A stretch of DNA of 64,000 bases. Source: Paradevosia sp036499825. GTDB lineage: Bacteria; Pseudomonadota; Alphaproteobacteria; Rhizobiales; Devosiaceae. The notes below the pieces were generated by a model. The model saw only the letters and a program-made list of their open reading frames with translations. It was not told where the DNA came from and made no database searches. Positions 42,930 to 52,742 of this stretch are shown piece by piece. Position 1 is the first letter of the stretch. Each line of letters starts with the position of its first letter. The stretch is from positions 87,986-151,985 of the forward strand of contig DASYCZ010000035.1 in the NCBI GenBank assembly GCA_036499825.1, read 5' to 3'. A program made the translations under genes and the position numbers.

Positions 42930-44684
42930 CTAATCCTGGCCGATGGTATTTCTGAGCGTTCCGAAGCGTCGATCCGTGACCAGCAGGATGACGAAGATGA
43001 TGGTGGCCTGCACCACCGCCACCGCGAAGGCGCGCGTCTGGTTTCCCGACGACATGAAGTTCCAAAGGATCACCGGCAGTGTCTTGGTCTGTGCGCTGTA
43101 GAGCAGGATGGTGGCGCTGATCTCGGTGAACAGGTTGATGAACATCAAGGTCCACAGGCTCATCAGCGCCGGCCGCAGCAGCGGCAGGCTGATATCGAAG
43201 AAGCTGCGGGCCTGCCCAGCCCCCGCCACCCGCGCCGCTTCGCTCAGATCTTCCGACACCTGCACGAAAGCCACGCGCGCCTGGCGCACCCCATAACCCG
43301 AAAAGCGAATGAAATAGCCGATGATGAGGATCGCGGCGGTGCCGTAGATCGGCAGCGGCAGCCCGACGAACATCCACAAAATGCCGACCGCCAGCACCAG
43401 CGCCGGCACTGCGGTGGGCACCATGACGGCATATTCGGTCAGCATGGCGGACAGGCTTTTCGAGGTTTTCACGAAATAGCCGATGATCACATAGATGAGG
43501 CTCAGCAACAGGCCTCCGCCGACCGAATAGATCAGCGAGTTCTTGAGGACGTTGAGCGTGTCGCTCTTGAAGATCTGCTGGTAGTTGTCGAGCGTCAGCG
43601 TCTTCAGGGTGATCCTGGGCGTAAGGAAGGTCAGGAACGAGCCGAGGATCAGCGTCAGATATGGCAGGATGACCGAAACGAACAGATAAAGCAGCAGCAC
43701 TGCGGTCGCTACCCAGCGCCAGCGCCCCAGGCGCGTTACCTGCCGGCGCGCACCCTTGCCGCTGATGGTAACGAAGCGGTTGGCATTCTTGAGGATGCGG
43801 CGCTGCCAGATGGTCCCCAACAGGGCGATCCACAACAGCATGGTGCCGCCGGCGGCCGCGACGGTCGGCTGCGCCGGCTCGACCGTGAGATCGAGATAGA
43901 TGCGTGTCGTCAGTGTCTGAAAGCCGGTCGGCGCGCCCAGCAGCGTCGGCACCGAGAAATTTTCCGCCGACATGATGAAGGTCATCAGGAATGCGGCCGC
44001 AAGGCTCGGCCAGATCAGCGGCACAGTCATCTTGAAGGCCGTGCGCCACGGACTGGCCCCCAGCATGTAGGAGGCTTCCTCGAGGCTCGAATCGATCGAT
44101 TGCAGCGCCGCCAGGATAGCGACGAACGCGAAGGCCGCATAATGCAGCGCCATCACCATGACGATGCCGGAAAACGAATAGACGTCGAAAACCGTCTTGA
44201 TGCCGAACAGCGAGCGGAACAACAGGTTGATGAAGCCCGCATTGGGGGCCGCCAGCGCTATCCAGGCCAGCGTGCTGATGAGGTGCGACAGCATCAGCGG
44301 CACCACGAACAGCAGCGCCAGGATGCGCCGCCCCGGCGCATCGGTGCGCGCCACGATCCAGGCGAGTACGCCGCCGATGACGACGGACAGCAGCGCCGTC
44401 ATCGTCGACAGCAGCATCGTATTCAAAAAGGCAACCTGGTAGAAACCGGTGCCGTAGACGCGCACCCAGTTGTCGAAGGTGAAGGCCGCGTCCGGGCTGC
44501 CGGGTGCCTTGGTGAGCAGCGATCCGTAGATCACCAGCGCCACCGGGATCACCACCAGCAGCGCGGTGACGACGAAAGTCAGCACCGCCGCCGGGTTGCC
44601 GATCGCCCTGCCGCCGGCGCGCAGGCGCCCCAGCAGTCCCAGCCCGCTCTGGCTGGGCGCGATCGTGGTTTGCATATCTACCAT
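42930..44684 (-). CDS. ABC transporter permease, two-domain FbpB type
   Basis: A 584-residue permease with two fused copies of the BPD_transp_1 domain and about twelve membrane segments. EAA loops are in SSLEEASYMLGASPWRTAF and SEDLSEAARVAGAGQARSF. This double permease is typical of ferric iron (FbpB/AfuB) and some phosphonate or carboxylate importers. ATG at 44684, with AGGGG upstream; the frame extends upstream without family-like sequence. Between binding-protein and ATPase genes. Confidence 0.93.
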   Translation of the reverse strand: MVDMQTTIAPSQSGLGLLGRLRAGGRAIGNPAAVLTFVVTALLVVIPVALVIYGSLLTKAPGSPDAAFTFDNWVRVYGTGFYQVAFLNTMLLSTMTALLSVVIGGVLAWIVARTDAPGRRILALLFVVPLMLSHLISTLAWIALAAPNAGFINLLFRSLFGIKTVFDVYSFSGIVMVMALHYAAFAFVAILAALQSIDSSLEEASYMLGASPWRTAFKMTVPLIWPSLAAAFLMTFIMSAENFSVPTLLGAPTGFQTLTTRIYLDLTVEPAQPTVAAAGGTMLLWIALLGTIWQRRILKNANRFVTISGKGARRQVTRLGRWRWVATAVLLLYLFVSVILPYLTLILGSFLTFLTPRITLKTLTLDNYQQIFKSDTLNVLKNSLIYSVGGGLLLSLIYVIIGYFVKTSKSLSAMLTEYAVMVPTAVPALVLAVGILWMFVGLPLPIYGTAAILIIGYFIRFSGYGVRQARVAFVQVSEDLSEAARVAGAGQARSFFDISLPLLRPALMSLWTLMFINLFTEISATILLYSAQTKTLPVILWNFMSSGNQTRAFAVAVVQATIIFVILLVTDRRFGTLRNTIGQD

Positions 44685-44709
44685 GGGATGACCCCTGCCT
44701 GTTAGGGGC

Positions 44710-44726
44710 GGCGCGCCGGGGCGCTC
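44710..44726 (-). other. Hairpin between binding-protein and permease genes
   Basis: GGCGCGCC (44710-44717) pairs with GGCGCTCC (44719-44726) with one mismatch, between the stop of the binding-protein gene and the start of the permease gene. It mirrors the hairpin at 23087-23110 and may protect the binding-protein part of the message. Confidence 0.35.
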
Positions 44727-44745
44727 CGCCTCCCTGTCGCCTGGA

Positions 44746-45861
44746 TCAGCGCGACGTGCCGATATACTGGTTGAAGTCGGCAATCAGCTTGTCGAAATCA
44801 GCCGTCGACTGCACCGGATCGATGTTGAACAGGCTATCCGGCATCTTGTACCAGTCTTCCTTGGCCACATCGCGCGTATCGGGATAGACCGTGGTGGCCG
44901 GCGCGCCGCCGAACTGGTTCCACAGCCCGTAGCCTTCCTGCGTGAAGGCATATTCCTGGTAAAGCTTGGCCGCATTGGGATGCGGCGCCGTCGCCACGAT
45001 CGATTGCGCGCTGAGCGGGCCAACGCCCGGCGAGGGCAATGACCACTTGATCGGCGCGCCCTTGATCCACAGCGGCAGCAGCCCGGTTTCGCTGGCATTC
45101 AGCACCACCGCCACATCGCCCGAGGCGAGCGAGGAGATGGAGTTGTTGGCGCCCGCGATGATGCGCGGATGCTGGGCGCCGAGCTGCTTGATGAAGTCTT
45201 CGCCATACATCTTGTAGAGCGCCCAAAGATGCTGGTAGGCGACGCCCTTCGAGCCCGGATCGCTGAGCGCGGCCTTGCCGGCCCAGCGCGGATCGAGCGC
45301 GCCCTGCCAGGTCTGCAGGATCTTGGCGTCGTCATCGCTGACGAGATCGGTGTTCCAGGCGATGCCCACCAGAGCGATGCGCAGCGGATACCAGATGCCC
45401 GGGCTCTTGTTGCCATCGGGGAAATTCTTGTCGTTGCTGATGGTGTAGTTCATCAGCAGGCCCGCCTTCTGATCGGCGTCGAGCGAGCTGGTGTCGCTGT
45501 CCTGCACGATATCGGCGACATGCCGGCCGGCATTCTCCTCCGACATGAAGCGCTGGCGCATCACCGAGATCGAGTCGCTGTAGGTCTCGACATTGATGCA
45601 GGGGAAATGCTTCTTGAAGCCATCGATCTGGGCCTGCTGCGCATCCGCCCAGGTGCCGTGATAGATCATCACGTCGGCTTCCTTGCAGGCGTCCTGCAGC
45701 ACCGAATACGGCACGCCCGGCATGTTGGCCTGCATGAAATCCCAGCCGTCCTTGAGCGCGGGATCGATATCCTGCGCCAGGGCCGACCCGACCAGCACGG
45801 GGCCGATCATCAGACTGGCGACGACCGCAGCCACGCCTCCTCGAATTAGAAATCGGAACAC
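44746..45861 (-). CDS. Periplasmic substrate-binding protein, ferric/2-AEP-type ABC transporter
   Basis: A 371-residue binding protein with a clear signal peptide (VGSALAQD, cleavage near residue 29). Features of extracellular solute-binding family 1/6: MIYHGTWADAQQAQIDGFKKHFP, WYPLRIALVGIAWNTDLV, GKAALSDPGS, NNSISSLASGDVAV and NAAKLYQEYAFTQEG. Two tyrosines near the C-terminus as in iron-binding FbpA proteins are not evident, so iron is not certain; an iron-chelated or free tricarboxylate would suit the tcu neighbours. First gene of the transporter operon; a perfect GntR-type palindrome lies 115 nt upstream. Confidence 0.9.
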   Translation of the reverse strand: MFRFLIRGGVAAVVASLMIGPVLVGSALAQDIDPALKDGWDFMQANMPGVPYSVLQDACKEADVMIYHGTWADAQQAQIDGFKKHFPCINVETYSDSISVMRQRFMSEENAGRHVADIVQDSDTSSLDADQKAGLLMNYTISNDKNFPDGNKSPGIWYPLRIALVGIAWNTDLVSDDDAKILQTWQGALDPRWAGKAALSDPGSKGVAYQHLWALYKMYGEDFIKQLGAQHPRIIAGANNSISSLASGDVAVVLNASETGLLPLWIKGAPIKWSLPSPGVGPLSAQSIVATAPHPNAAKLYQEYAFTQEGYGLWNQFGGAPATTVYPDTRDVAKEDWYKMPDSLFNIDPVQSTADFDKLIADFNQYIGTSR

Positions 45862-45975
45862 GGCTCTCTCTCCCTATTGCCTTACTGTCCTCCGAGACGC
45901 TTGGAGCCGCAACAGGCGGTTCACCACCTCGGGTTCCAGTTGCCTTGGCAGCGGCTAGGGCGTCTCCCGATAAGT

Positions 45976-45995
45976 TTGCATACCATTGTATGCGA
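45976..45995. promoter_or_regulatory. GntR-type palindromic operator upstream of the ABC operon
   Basis: TTGCATAC (45976-45983) and GTATGCGA (45988-45995) make an inverted repeat with exact GCATAC/GTATGC halves across CATT. Same half-site as between tcuA and the GntR gene. It sits in the divergent region between the binding-protein gene and the CapA-like gene. Confidence 0.75.
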
Positions 45996-46118
45996 ATGAA
46001 CGCAAGAACGCGTCCTCGAGAGTTGAAGCAGGCGAAACCCTCGGAAAACCTGACTTTTTGAGTCGTCTCAAAGGAGCGTCTCAGATGTCTGTGTCGTGGA
46101 ATTGACGCTTCGTGTGCA

Positions 46119-46130
46119 ATTGTATACGAA
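46119..46130. promoter_or_regulatory. GntR-type operator upstream of the CapA-like gene
   Basis: ATTGTATACGAA (46119-46130), a near palindrome around GTATAC, lies 31 nt before the CapA-like start codon. It is a variant of the TTGTATGCAA element of this region. Confidence 0.6.
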
Positions 46131-46160
46131 CTTTCCTGCGCTTCCAGGAAAGGCACCCAC

Positions 46161-47222
46161 ATGGCAGCCAAAGCCGAAACCGACGACGTCACCGTCATGA
46201 TCATGGGCGATATCTTCGTGCGTCGCGACAACCCGGCCGAGGTGTTTCGCCACATCACCCCTACCCTCAGGACCGCCGACCTCGTCATCGGCAATCTCGA
46301 GGGCGCCTATGCGGATGGCGGCACGCCCTGGCCCAAGGGCGGCATCAATGTCTGGAAGGCCGATGCCCGCCAGCTCGCCGCCATCGAGGCCGCCGGCTTC
46401 CACGTGATGGCGACGACCAATAATCACATCATGGATTTCAGCCAGGACGGGCTTCTGGAAACGCTCGGCAATCTCGACCGGCTCGGCATCCGGCACGCCG
46501 GCGCCGGCCGCAACGAGGCCGAGGCCTATGCGCCCGCCATCATGGAGCGCAAGGGCACCCGCATCGCCCTGCTCGCCTACACCTCGGTCTATACGCCCGG
46601 CTGGGAAGCGGCGGGTGACCGTCCCGGCCTCGCCGTGATGACGGCGCGGACCTCGTACGAGCCGCCGCTGCGCTTCATCGAAAGCCCCGGCAAGCCGCCC
46701 CGCGTCATCACCTGGGTGCTGCCCGATTCCAAGGAACGCCTCAGGGCCGATATCGCCGCCGCCAGGGCTGAGGCCGATATCGTCATCTGCTCATTTCACT
46801 GGGGTATTTCGGAAGGCCATTTCCAGCTGGTCGACTACCAGCTCGAACTGGGTCACCACGCCGTGGATTGCGGCGCCGACCTCATCTTCGGCCACCACCC
46901 GCATCTGATGCAGGGTGTCGAAGTGTATAAAGAGACCCCGATCTTTTATTCGCTCGGCAATCTGACCTTCGCGCGCCACAACGGCTCACGCGGCCATGAG
47001 CTCGAAACCATGATCCTGCGCTGCCGCATCAGCGGCGGCCGCATCGCGGCGGTCGACTATATCCCGCTCTGCTCCGACGAACGGCTCGACCCCCACGTCC
47101 TCGCCATCGGCGATGCGGCGCGCGTCACCACACTCGTCGACAAACGCTCCGAGCGCTTCGGCACCAAGTTCCATCCCGGGGCCGACGCCATCAGCCTCGA
47201 CCTGTCAGCCGGCAAAAGCTGA
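46161..47222 (+). CDS. CapA family metallophosphatase-like protein
   Basis: A 353-residue protein of the CapA (PgsA) family, a metallophosphoesterase-like fold. Family motifs: MGDIFVRRDN at the N-terminus, VIGNLEGAYAD, MATTNNHIMDFSQDGL, ICSFHWGI and the histidine block ADLIFGHHPHLMQGVEVYK...YSLGNLTFA. No signal peptide or membrane anchor is visible, so unlike poly-gamma-glutamate CapA this is likely a cytoplasmic hydrolase. AGGAAAGG precedes the ATG. Its operator places it in the tcu-associated regulon; role unknown. Confidence 0.88.
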   Translation: MAAKAETDDVTVMIMGDIFVRRDNPAEVFRHITPTLRTADLVIGNLEGAYADGGTPWPKGGINVWKADARQLAAIEAAGFHVMATTNNHIMDFSQDGLLETLGNLDRLGIRHAGAGRNEAEAYAPAIMERKGTRIALLAYTSVYTPGWEAAGDRPGLAVMTARTSYEPPLRFIESPGKPPRVITWVLPDSKERLRADIAAARAEADIVICSFHWGISEGHFQLVDYQLELGHHAVDCGADLIFGHHPHLMQGVEVYKETPIFYSLGNLTFARHNGSRGHELETMILRCRISGGRIAAVDYIPLCSDERLDPHVLAIGDAARVTTLVDKRSERFGTKFHPGADAISLDLSAGKS

Positions 47223-47228
47223 ACCCCT

Positions 47229-47370
47229 TCACGCCCCTGCGGTGTCCTGGGAGAGCCTGTTCTGCAACAGAGCATCGAGCGCCGCGCGGCGCTCCTGCTG
47301 GATATCGGGATCCGGTACCGGGCTCGCGAAGCACAGTCCGCGTGCGGAGGAAATACACGAAGGTGTGCCA
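47229..47370 (-). pseudogene. Possible 3' remnant of an unidentified gene
   Basis: On the minus strand a coding-like stretch ends at a stop at 47229-47231 and reads CFASPVPDPDIQQERRAALD followed by ALLQNRLSQDTAGA. It has good alphaproteobacterial codon use, but its frame closes after about 46 codons upstream at a TGA, near the point where base composition changes. I do not recognise it; it could be the tail of a gene cut by arrival of the following segment, or a small protein from a GTG. Confidence 0.3.
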
Positions 47371-47448
47371 ACACGTCAGTTGGCGCCTTAGGATGATTTG
47401 TAGACTTGAAAATGAAGATCCTCGGTTCGGGCTGGGCATTTCTTTGCT

Positions 47449-50400
47449 TTAGCGATCATGCGCTTTGATGATGTCATCAACGCCGTAGAGCTCTAACGCC
47501 GCCATTGTGTCGATGATGTCGAGCAGGCGTTTGCGCACGCGCGCGTCACGTTCCGATGCCGCATACTCGTCACGGATGAGATCTTTCAACTGATGGATCT
47601 CCATATCGTGACCGTTCAGTTTTCTGCTTTGACGCTGTAGTTCCTCGAGAGCGTGTTCAGCAGCCGTAGCGATCAAGTCCGTGACGTTGCTCTCAGCCTC
47701 CTCGAGTGCATGCAGAAATGAAAATGAATGGCCCATGTAGGCGGCACTGACCACGAACCGGCGCGCCAGCTCTATGAATGACGAGAATTCACCCTTTGGG
47801 ACAGATCTAAAGACCTCGGCGGCAAGCTTGCGCACATCCTCATCAGTATCATCGAAGTAGCGCCCTAGCTTCTCGGTGGCCCGGACCCGAAAGTCATCTT
47901 CAACGGCCGCGTCGGCGCTCACGCTCGATGCCAGCCTGCGTGCGTCGGTCGATCGCCGTTCGTATGCTTCCGCCAACGCGATGAAGCCTGCGTCGTGAAA
48001 ACTGGCTTGCAACACATGCCATACACCTAACAGCCGTGCGGTTGGATCGCCCGAACTTAGTAGCCTTAAGATCAAACGCCGGCCGACATCGGGAATTTGA
48101 TAGATGATATAGGGTAGCAGGTGCGTGCCCTGATGCGTCATCAGGGGGGCGACCCACTTGGAGCCGTCTTGTTCCGTGCGACGGTCAAACAACGATGCAG
48201 TGCAGGACGCCAACCATATGCGCATGGCGCTTGGCAAACGCTGCGGCGCGAAAGCCAATCTGGCGCCTAGGCGATCGATTAGAACTTGTCCCTGCGCGTC
48301 TGGATTTTGGACCAGCGCTTCGAGAAGTAAGCTTGCCCGCTTCTTGTCACTGTTGAATAGAGGAGCGAGCGCGTGGAGGATGCAGCACCGCACGCTGATC
48401 AAACGCTCCTGCGCAACCCGCTCTTCAATGAAGGACCAGCCTGGTTCGATCGCAGATGGAACGTGCCAAAGCACCGAAGCGAGCGCCTCGACCGCATAGC
48501 CTCGCGCGCCATTGATTCCGCGAATGTACAGCTTGCCGCCTTTTTCCAGGAGATTATCGACTGTGAGTGTCTCCCGCTCGACATGCTTGGCTTCCACATC
48601 TTCCTGGTCGGAGGCCTCTCCGTATTGCGCGTACCAAAAAAGGATAGTGAGGCTCGCCGTATCCTGGGCCAGAAGAGGATGTCTCTCAAAGAGGCGGGCG
48701 ATCTCCTGACCATGCGGATGACCAAGGATAGCATGTGTGCGGGCGATCAGCCGACGCGTCAAAGGGAGGTCGATTGCGTCGGACTCGGCCAGTCCCGAGA
48801 GGATGCCTTTGAGGTAATTAGCGTTGACGTCTTCCGGCAGGGCGAGTCCCAGCCGCGCGAAACGGTCGGGCTCAGCCTTCGCCCGCTGCTGCAGAGTCGA
48901 GCTGAGCTCACGTGCACCTCCCGTGCGTTTCCGAGAGAAGGGCTCGCGCTCTCCCGCATACTTGGCCATTGCCGAGAGCCAATTCGCGTCGGTCATCAGG
49001 CCCGCCTGTTCAGCAGTCATCGGTGAATCTATTCTATAGACTTCGTAGCTGTTCGGCTGACGCGGCGGCTGCCTCCAAAATTTCCTGCGCAACTCCTCGA
49101 GCAGGCGGCGTGTCGTCGGCGTCAAGGCCGCGGGCCCGATAGTCTCGAGCATCGAGAATTGCTCGAATCCGTTTTCGTTCAAATAGTGCATTGCCGTGCG
49201 CCGGCTTCGATACCCCTCCTTTGGCTCCCCTTTTGATAGATCGCGTGCGAGTTCAACCGCAAAATCCATCTCCGGCCGGTGATCCAAGATCACCTTTTCC
49301 ACAGCTGCGCGCTGCACATCGGACAAATGCGGCATAGCCTCTCGCGCAGCATCGGCGAAGGAGCGCCATCTTGCACCGCCCCAACCGGCGTTAAGCAAGT
49401 GCGGAGAGTTCAGCAACGGATGCAGCAGGTCGGCGAGCGCCTCACCGCTTGCCGCGATGGTCTCCAAATATAAATGCGTTGCGGCCTCGTGAACGTGCGG
49501 GTCGATCTTGGCGAGGATCGAGCGCACTGCTGCCGTGTCGTCCCTAGCGACATTGCCGAGTGAGGTACGGAAGAGGTGTAGAAACTGATCCGATCCGTAG
49601 CTCCGCCCACCATGGACTCGCATGCGGAATGTGTAGTCGTTTCGCTCCCGCTCCGGGTCCGCCATCATCCGAAGAGCCCGCATGAGCGCATCGACACTCG
49701 CTTGGGCAAACTCACGCGGCGCGCTTTTGGCAAACTCGCCCAAAGAATACAGATCCAGCTGGCTCAGGCGACTCGACTCGAACGGGTGACGACCCGGATG
49801 TTGGTCGTACCAGACATCGAGTAGCGCCTTCAGTGTTTGCGCCGATGCCAGCCGGTTCCCTTCGGCAGTGATGTCATACAGCAGCACATCCCGACGCAGT
49901 GTCCCGTCCTTTGGGAAGAGCCCAGCCGGCTTGGACAGTATCACACGCTCGCAAAGATCGATCACCGCGCCGCCAGCACTGTGTGAGTGAATGTAACCGA
50001 ACCAGTCGACCAGCTTCTCCGCCCGATCGGGATCGCCGCCCCACCAACTATCTAGAAGTCGCGCGATGATCTTCCCACGTGCTCCTACGTGTTGCGCCAA
50101 CCACCACAAGGTCTGCTGCCGCCGCGCCTCGGTGAGGAGGCCTTTGGCATCCCAACCAATCTCATGGAGCCGGTCGAACCACCCTACCGACCCAAATAGG
50201 ATCATCCGGGGCAGCATCGGTATGATCTCTCCTGGACGATCAAGCTCGAGAACAAGGTCGAGCTCATCCGCGGTCGGCTCAGCGACCGTACCGAGCCATT
50301 GAGCGACCGCCGTCTTGATGTGAACTCGAATGCGCGCGTCGAAAAGCAGCATGCGCAGCTCGTCTAGGTAACGTGCAGCGTCTGCTTGACGCAAATGTTC

Positions 50401-52137
50401 CAATAGCTGGCGTACTTGCGTACGCCGGAACAAATGCTGCTCCGCCCCCAGCAGTAGGTCCATAATCGACCCATCTGTGGCCGCGAACCGTCTTGCGAAA
50501 ACGTAATCGAAAAAGCTCTCGTGAAAAAATCCAACGCCACCCTTGTTACGCACGATCAATTGCTCGGATTGAAGCAGGTCGAGCGCGCGTCCGTACGAGG
50601 CGATTACGGTTTCTGGCGCATCGAGCCTCTGCCTTTCGCTCATCCATTCGGCAAGCGCGGACAGCGGCGCCTCCGCGGCCCACGGCACCGACCGAAGTCC
50701 GATTGCCCGCTCCTTTTGCACGAGTAGTCGGTCGAACAAATCTTTCCGCGACGCGAACGCGGTGCCAGTCTCGTTCGCGACAGCGATATAAACGGCGAGG
50801 TTCACAGGCACACACAAAAGCTGCCTCTGCGACTCCGAGAATTGCACTGTCTCGATGTTGAGATTTGCCAACAGCGGCGCGACATCGTCGGCCCACTCGA
50901 GGCGCTTCACCTCGACCGTGACGACACCGTGCTGGGCGCGCAGCGCCTTAATGCGCTCATCACTTTCGATGTCGAAGGTGCGACACACGAGAAGCACACG
51001 CACGGTGCCATAGGCCCGTGCCTCGCTGACCAACCGCAACACTGCATTCTTCGCGGCGCCGTTGCGCCCCGATACCTCGCTCACGGCATCAATCTGATCC
51101 ACCACTAGCACCGAGACACGATCCGCCTCCACGCCCTTTAGACTCGTTGCCGGACTTTCGCTTCGATCCAGGATGGCCGATCCAAAATCCCGCGGCGTCT
51201 TGGCGTCCAGAAGATGGTCGATGCGAAACGCCAGATTCAGAACTCCGGCGCCTTCGAGCTCGGCTAGGATGCCCCGAACCACACCGGACTTGCCGACACC
51301 GGCGACGCCGCTCAACAAGATGACATGCGGTCCGTCAGGCGCAAGCAGGTGACCAACCACCGTCTTTACTTCAGCCCGCGGGATCGCCTGGCCGCCGGCG
51401 CCAAAGGGCGTGTAGCTCGCAAGATAGGCGTCCGTTTCTGCCTTGATCCGTGCGCGGAGGCTCGGTGCGAGCGACCATTCCTTGATCTTGATGTTGGTTG
51501 TATTCCCAAGTTCGGCTCCCACCAGTTCGGTGGTGATCTCGCGGTTCATGCGCGCCTCGAGGAACGCGCGTACGTCTGCGAACGCAGTTTCGGCCGGCGA
51601 CGAGAAGAGGAGATCCGCGTAAGTCTCGATCAGATCGGTGATTTCAGCCTCAGGGATGACGCGGAACTGAGTCCTGCGAAGCCAGTCGTAGGTCGCCTCC
51701 CCACCTAAGCCCAGCTTCGTACGAAGCGTACCAAAGTGTTCCGTCGCCTCCTTGCCGATCGCCGCTTCGAAGTCGTCAAACCCGTTGGCGTAGTGTGCCT
51801 TTTCAGCCAACGCGCGGATCGGATTAATCGGGCTTTGAGAGACAAACACACACCGGTCCGTTCCACTGACCGCGACCCGTTGACTGATAGCGCTTAACAC
51901 TCCCTCACGATCAAGGGCATTGATCGTCCAGTTTCCCTGAGGCGCATTGATCTTGGTTTGATGCCACTCAACACGGTCATCGTACTGAACCGCGAACTCG
52001 AATCCTTGGAACGCCTTGCTTAATCCCTCAAGACGGATCGAGCGCGCTTCGCCACGCAGGACTTGCAGCAATACCCGTGCCGCCCAACGAGCCTCGTAGA
52101 TATTGCCGAACTTGTCGGCGACGCCGCCCCCGAACAA
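47449..52137 (-). CDS. Large nuclease-STAND NTPase protein, predicted anti-phage defence
   Basis: A 1562-residue protein. Residues 1-140 look like the Cap4/DUF4297-type nuclease: GNIYEARWAARVLLQVL, E37, FEFAV with E47, and E57-W-H-Q60-T-K62, a QxK catalytic core of the PD-(D/E)XK fold. Residues 270-450 are a P-loop NTPase with Walker A GVAGVGKS (277-284), Walker B VLVVDQID (343-350) and an LLVCRTF sensor strand. About 1000 helical residues follow, repeat-like in feel, without catalytic motifs. This is the order of effector, STAND NTPase and sensor seen in Avs-type defence proteins. TTG start at 52137 with GAGGAG 9 nt upstream. Base composition is visibly less GC-rich than in the neighbours. 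Confidence 0.8.
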   Translation of the reverse strand: MFGGGVADKFGNIYEARWAARVLLQVLRGEARSIRLEGLSKAFQGFEFAVQYDDRVEWHQTKINAPQGNWTINALDREGVLSAISQRVAVSGTDRCVFVSQSPINPIRALAEKAHYANGFDDFEAAIGKEATEHFGTLRTKLGLGGEATYDWLRRTQFRVIPEAEITDLIETYADLLFSSPAETAFADVRAFLEARMNREITTELVGAELGNTTNIKIKEWSLAPSLRARIKAETDAYLASYTPFGAGGQAIPRAEVKTVVGHLLAPDGPHVILLSGVAGVGKSGVVRGILAELEGAGVLNLAFRIDHLLDAKTPRDFGSAILDRSESPATSLKGVEADRVSVLVVDQIDAVSEVSGRNGAAKNAVLRLVSEARAYGTVRVLLVCRTFDIESDERIKALRAQHGVVTVEVKRLEWADDVAPLLANLNIETVQFSESQRQLLCVPVNLAVYIAVANETGTAFASRKDLFDRLLVQKERAIGLRSVPWAAEAPLSALAEWMSERQRLDAPETVIASYGRALDLLQSEQLIVRNKGGVGFFHESFFDYVFARRFAATDGSIMDLLLGAEQHLFRRTQVRQLLEHLRQADAARYLDELRMLLFDARIRVHIKTAVAQWLGTVAEPTADELDLVLELDRPGEIIPMLPRMILFGSVGWFDRLHEIGWDAKGLLTEARRQQTLWWLAQHVGARGKIIARLLDSWWGGDPDRAEKLVDWFGYIHSHSAGGAVIDLCERVILSKPAGLFPKDGTLRRDVLLYDITAEGNRLASAQTLKALLDVWYDQHPGRHPFESSRLSQLDLYSLGEFAKSAPREFAQASVDALMRALRMMADPERERNDYTFRMRVHGGRSYGSDQFLHLFRTSLGNVARDDTAAVRSILAKIDPHVHEAATHLYLETIAASGEALADLLHPLLNSPHLLNAGWGGARWRSFADAAREAMPHLSDVQRAAVEKVILDHRPEMDFAVELARDLSKGEPKEGYRSRRTAMHYLNENGFEQFSMLETIGPAALTPTTRRLLEELRRKFWRQPPRQPNSYEVYRIDSPMTAEQAGLMTDANWLSAMAKYAGEREPFSRKRTGGARELSSTLQQRAKAEPDRFARLGLALPEDVNANYLKGILSGLAESDAIDLPLTRRLIARTHAILGHPHGQEIARLFERHPLLAQDTASLTILFWYAQYGEASDQEDVEAKHVERETLTVDNLLEKGGKLYIRGINGARGYAVEALASVLWHVPSAIEPGWSFIEERVAQERLISVRCCILHALAPLFNSDKKRASLLLEALVQNPDAQGQVLIDRLGARLAFAPQRLPSAMRIWLASCTASLFDRRTEQDGSKWVAPLMTHQGTHLLPYIIYQIPDVGRRLILRLLSSGDPTARLLGVWHVLQASFHDAGFIALAEAYERRSTDARRLASSVSADAAVEDDFRVRATEKLGRYFDDTDEDVRKLAAEVFRSVPKGEFSSFIELARRFVVSAAYMGHSFSFLHALEEAESNVTDLIATAAEHALEELQRQSRKLNGHDMEIHQLKDLIRDEYAASERDARVRKRLLDIIDTMAALELYGVDDIIKAHDR

Positions 52138-52742
52138 AGCCTTAGTGCTCCTCTATTGGCGCGAACCATAGCGGCATGCTCAGGGGATGATAACTGCCCT
52201 CGGCGTTGAACTAACAGCCCTGCGATGGACCCATTGGAGCTGGAAGCTGTCAGCCGTCCAATCGGGCGGATGGCTCTTCCAGAGCGACCGGGCTCTCTGA
52301 ACGGACCCGTTCCAATTTCCGCTATAAAGCTTCGATTCCTCACGCAGGGTTGTAATTGTCCGCACGACTGCGGACCTTAGGCTTGCGATAAGGCATCAAC
52401 GTCAAGGTAACCACGGATAATCGATATCACCACTGTGATCGAATGGCAGCAGTTTGGGCCGCAACCGTCTATTCCTGGTCGGCACTCATATGAAGTTTTG
52501 CCGCCACTATCGTGGTAGCCGATCCAAGCCGCCCCAGCCGGATTTACTTAGCACACACACATCCAACCTCGGGCGTGGTCCGCAGTGCCTCATTTGGGCA
52601 AGCGGGACATTGCACGTCTTAAATTGCACGCCAGACACGGACGTACCAACGGAATTTTGTTCAAAACCGGCCGACAATACGCGCGTTTTGTTCCCGTGCA
52701 TTACAATGTTGCATACCTGCGCAACCTGAGGAGGAAAGTAAC
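52138..52742. other. Divergent intergenic region in the foreign segment
   Basis: About 600 nt between the large NTPase gene and the opposite two-gene unit. It should contain both promoters, but no box stands out. It is AT-richer than the rest of the window and has no open frame with coding character. Confidence 0.5.

Noticed and set aside
47229..47448. Duplicate of the tRNA-Gly 3' end marking an att site at the left edge of the foreign segment
   Set aside because: I compared the region with the tRNA 3' sequence (TGGAGCGGGCGATGGG) and found no matching stretch.
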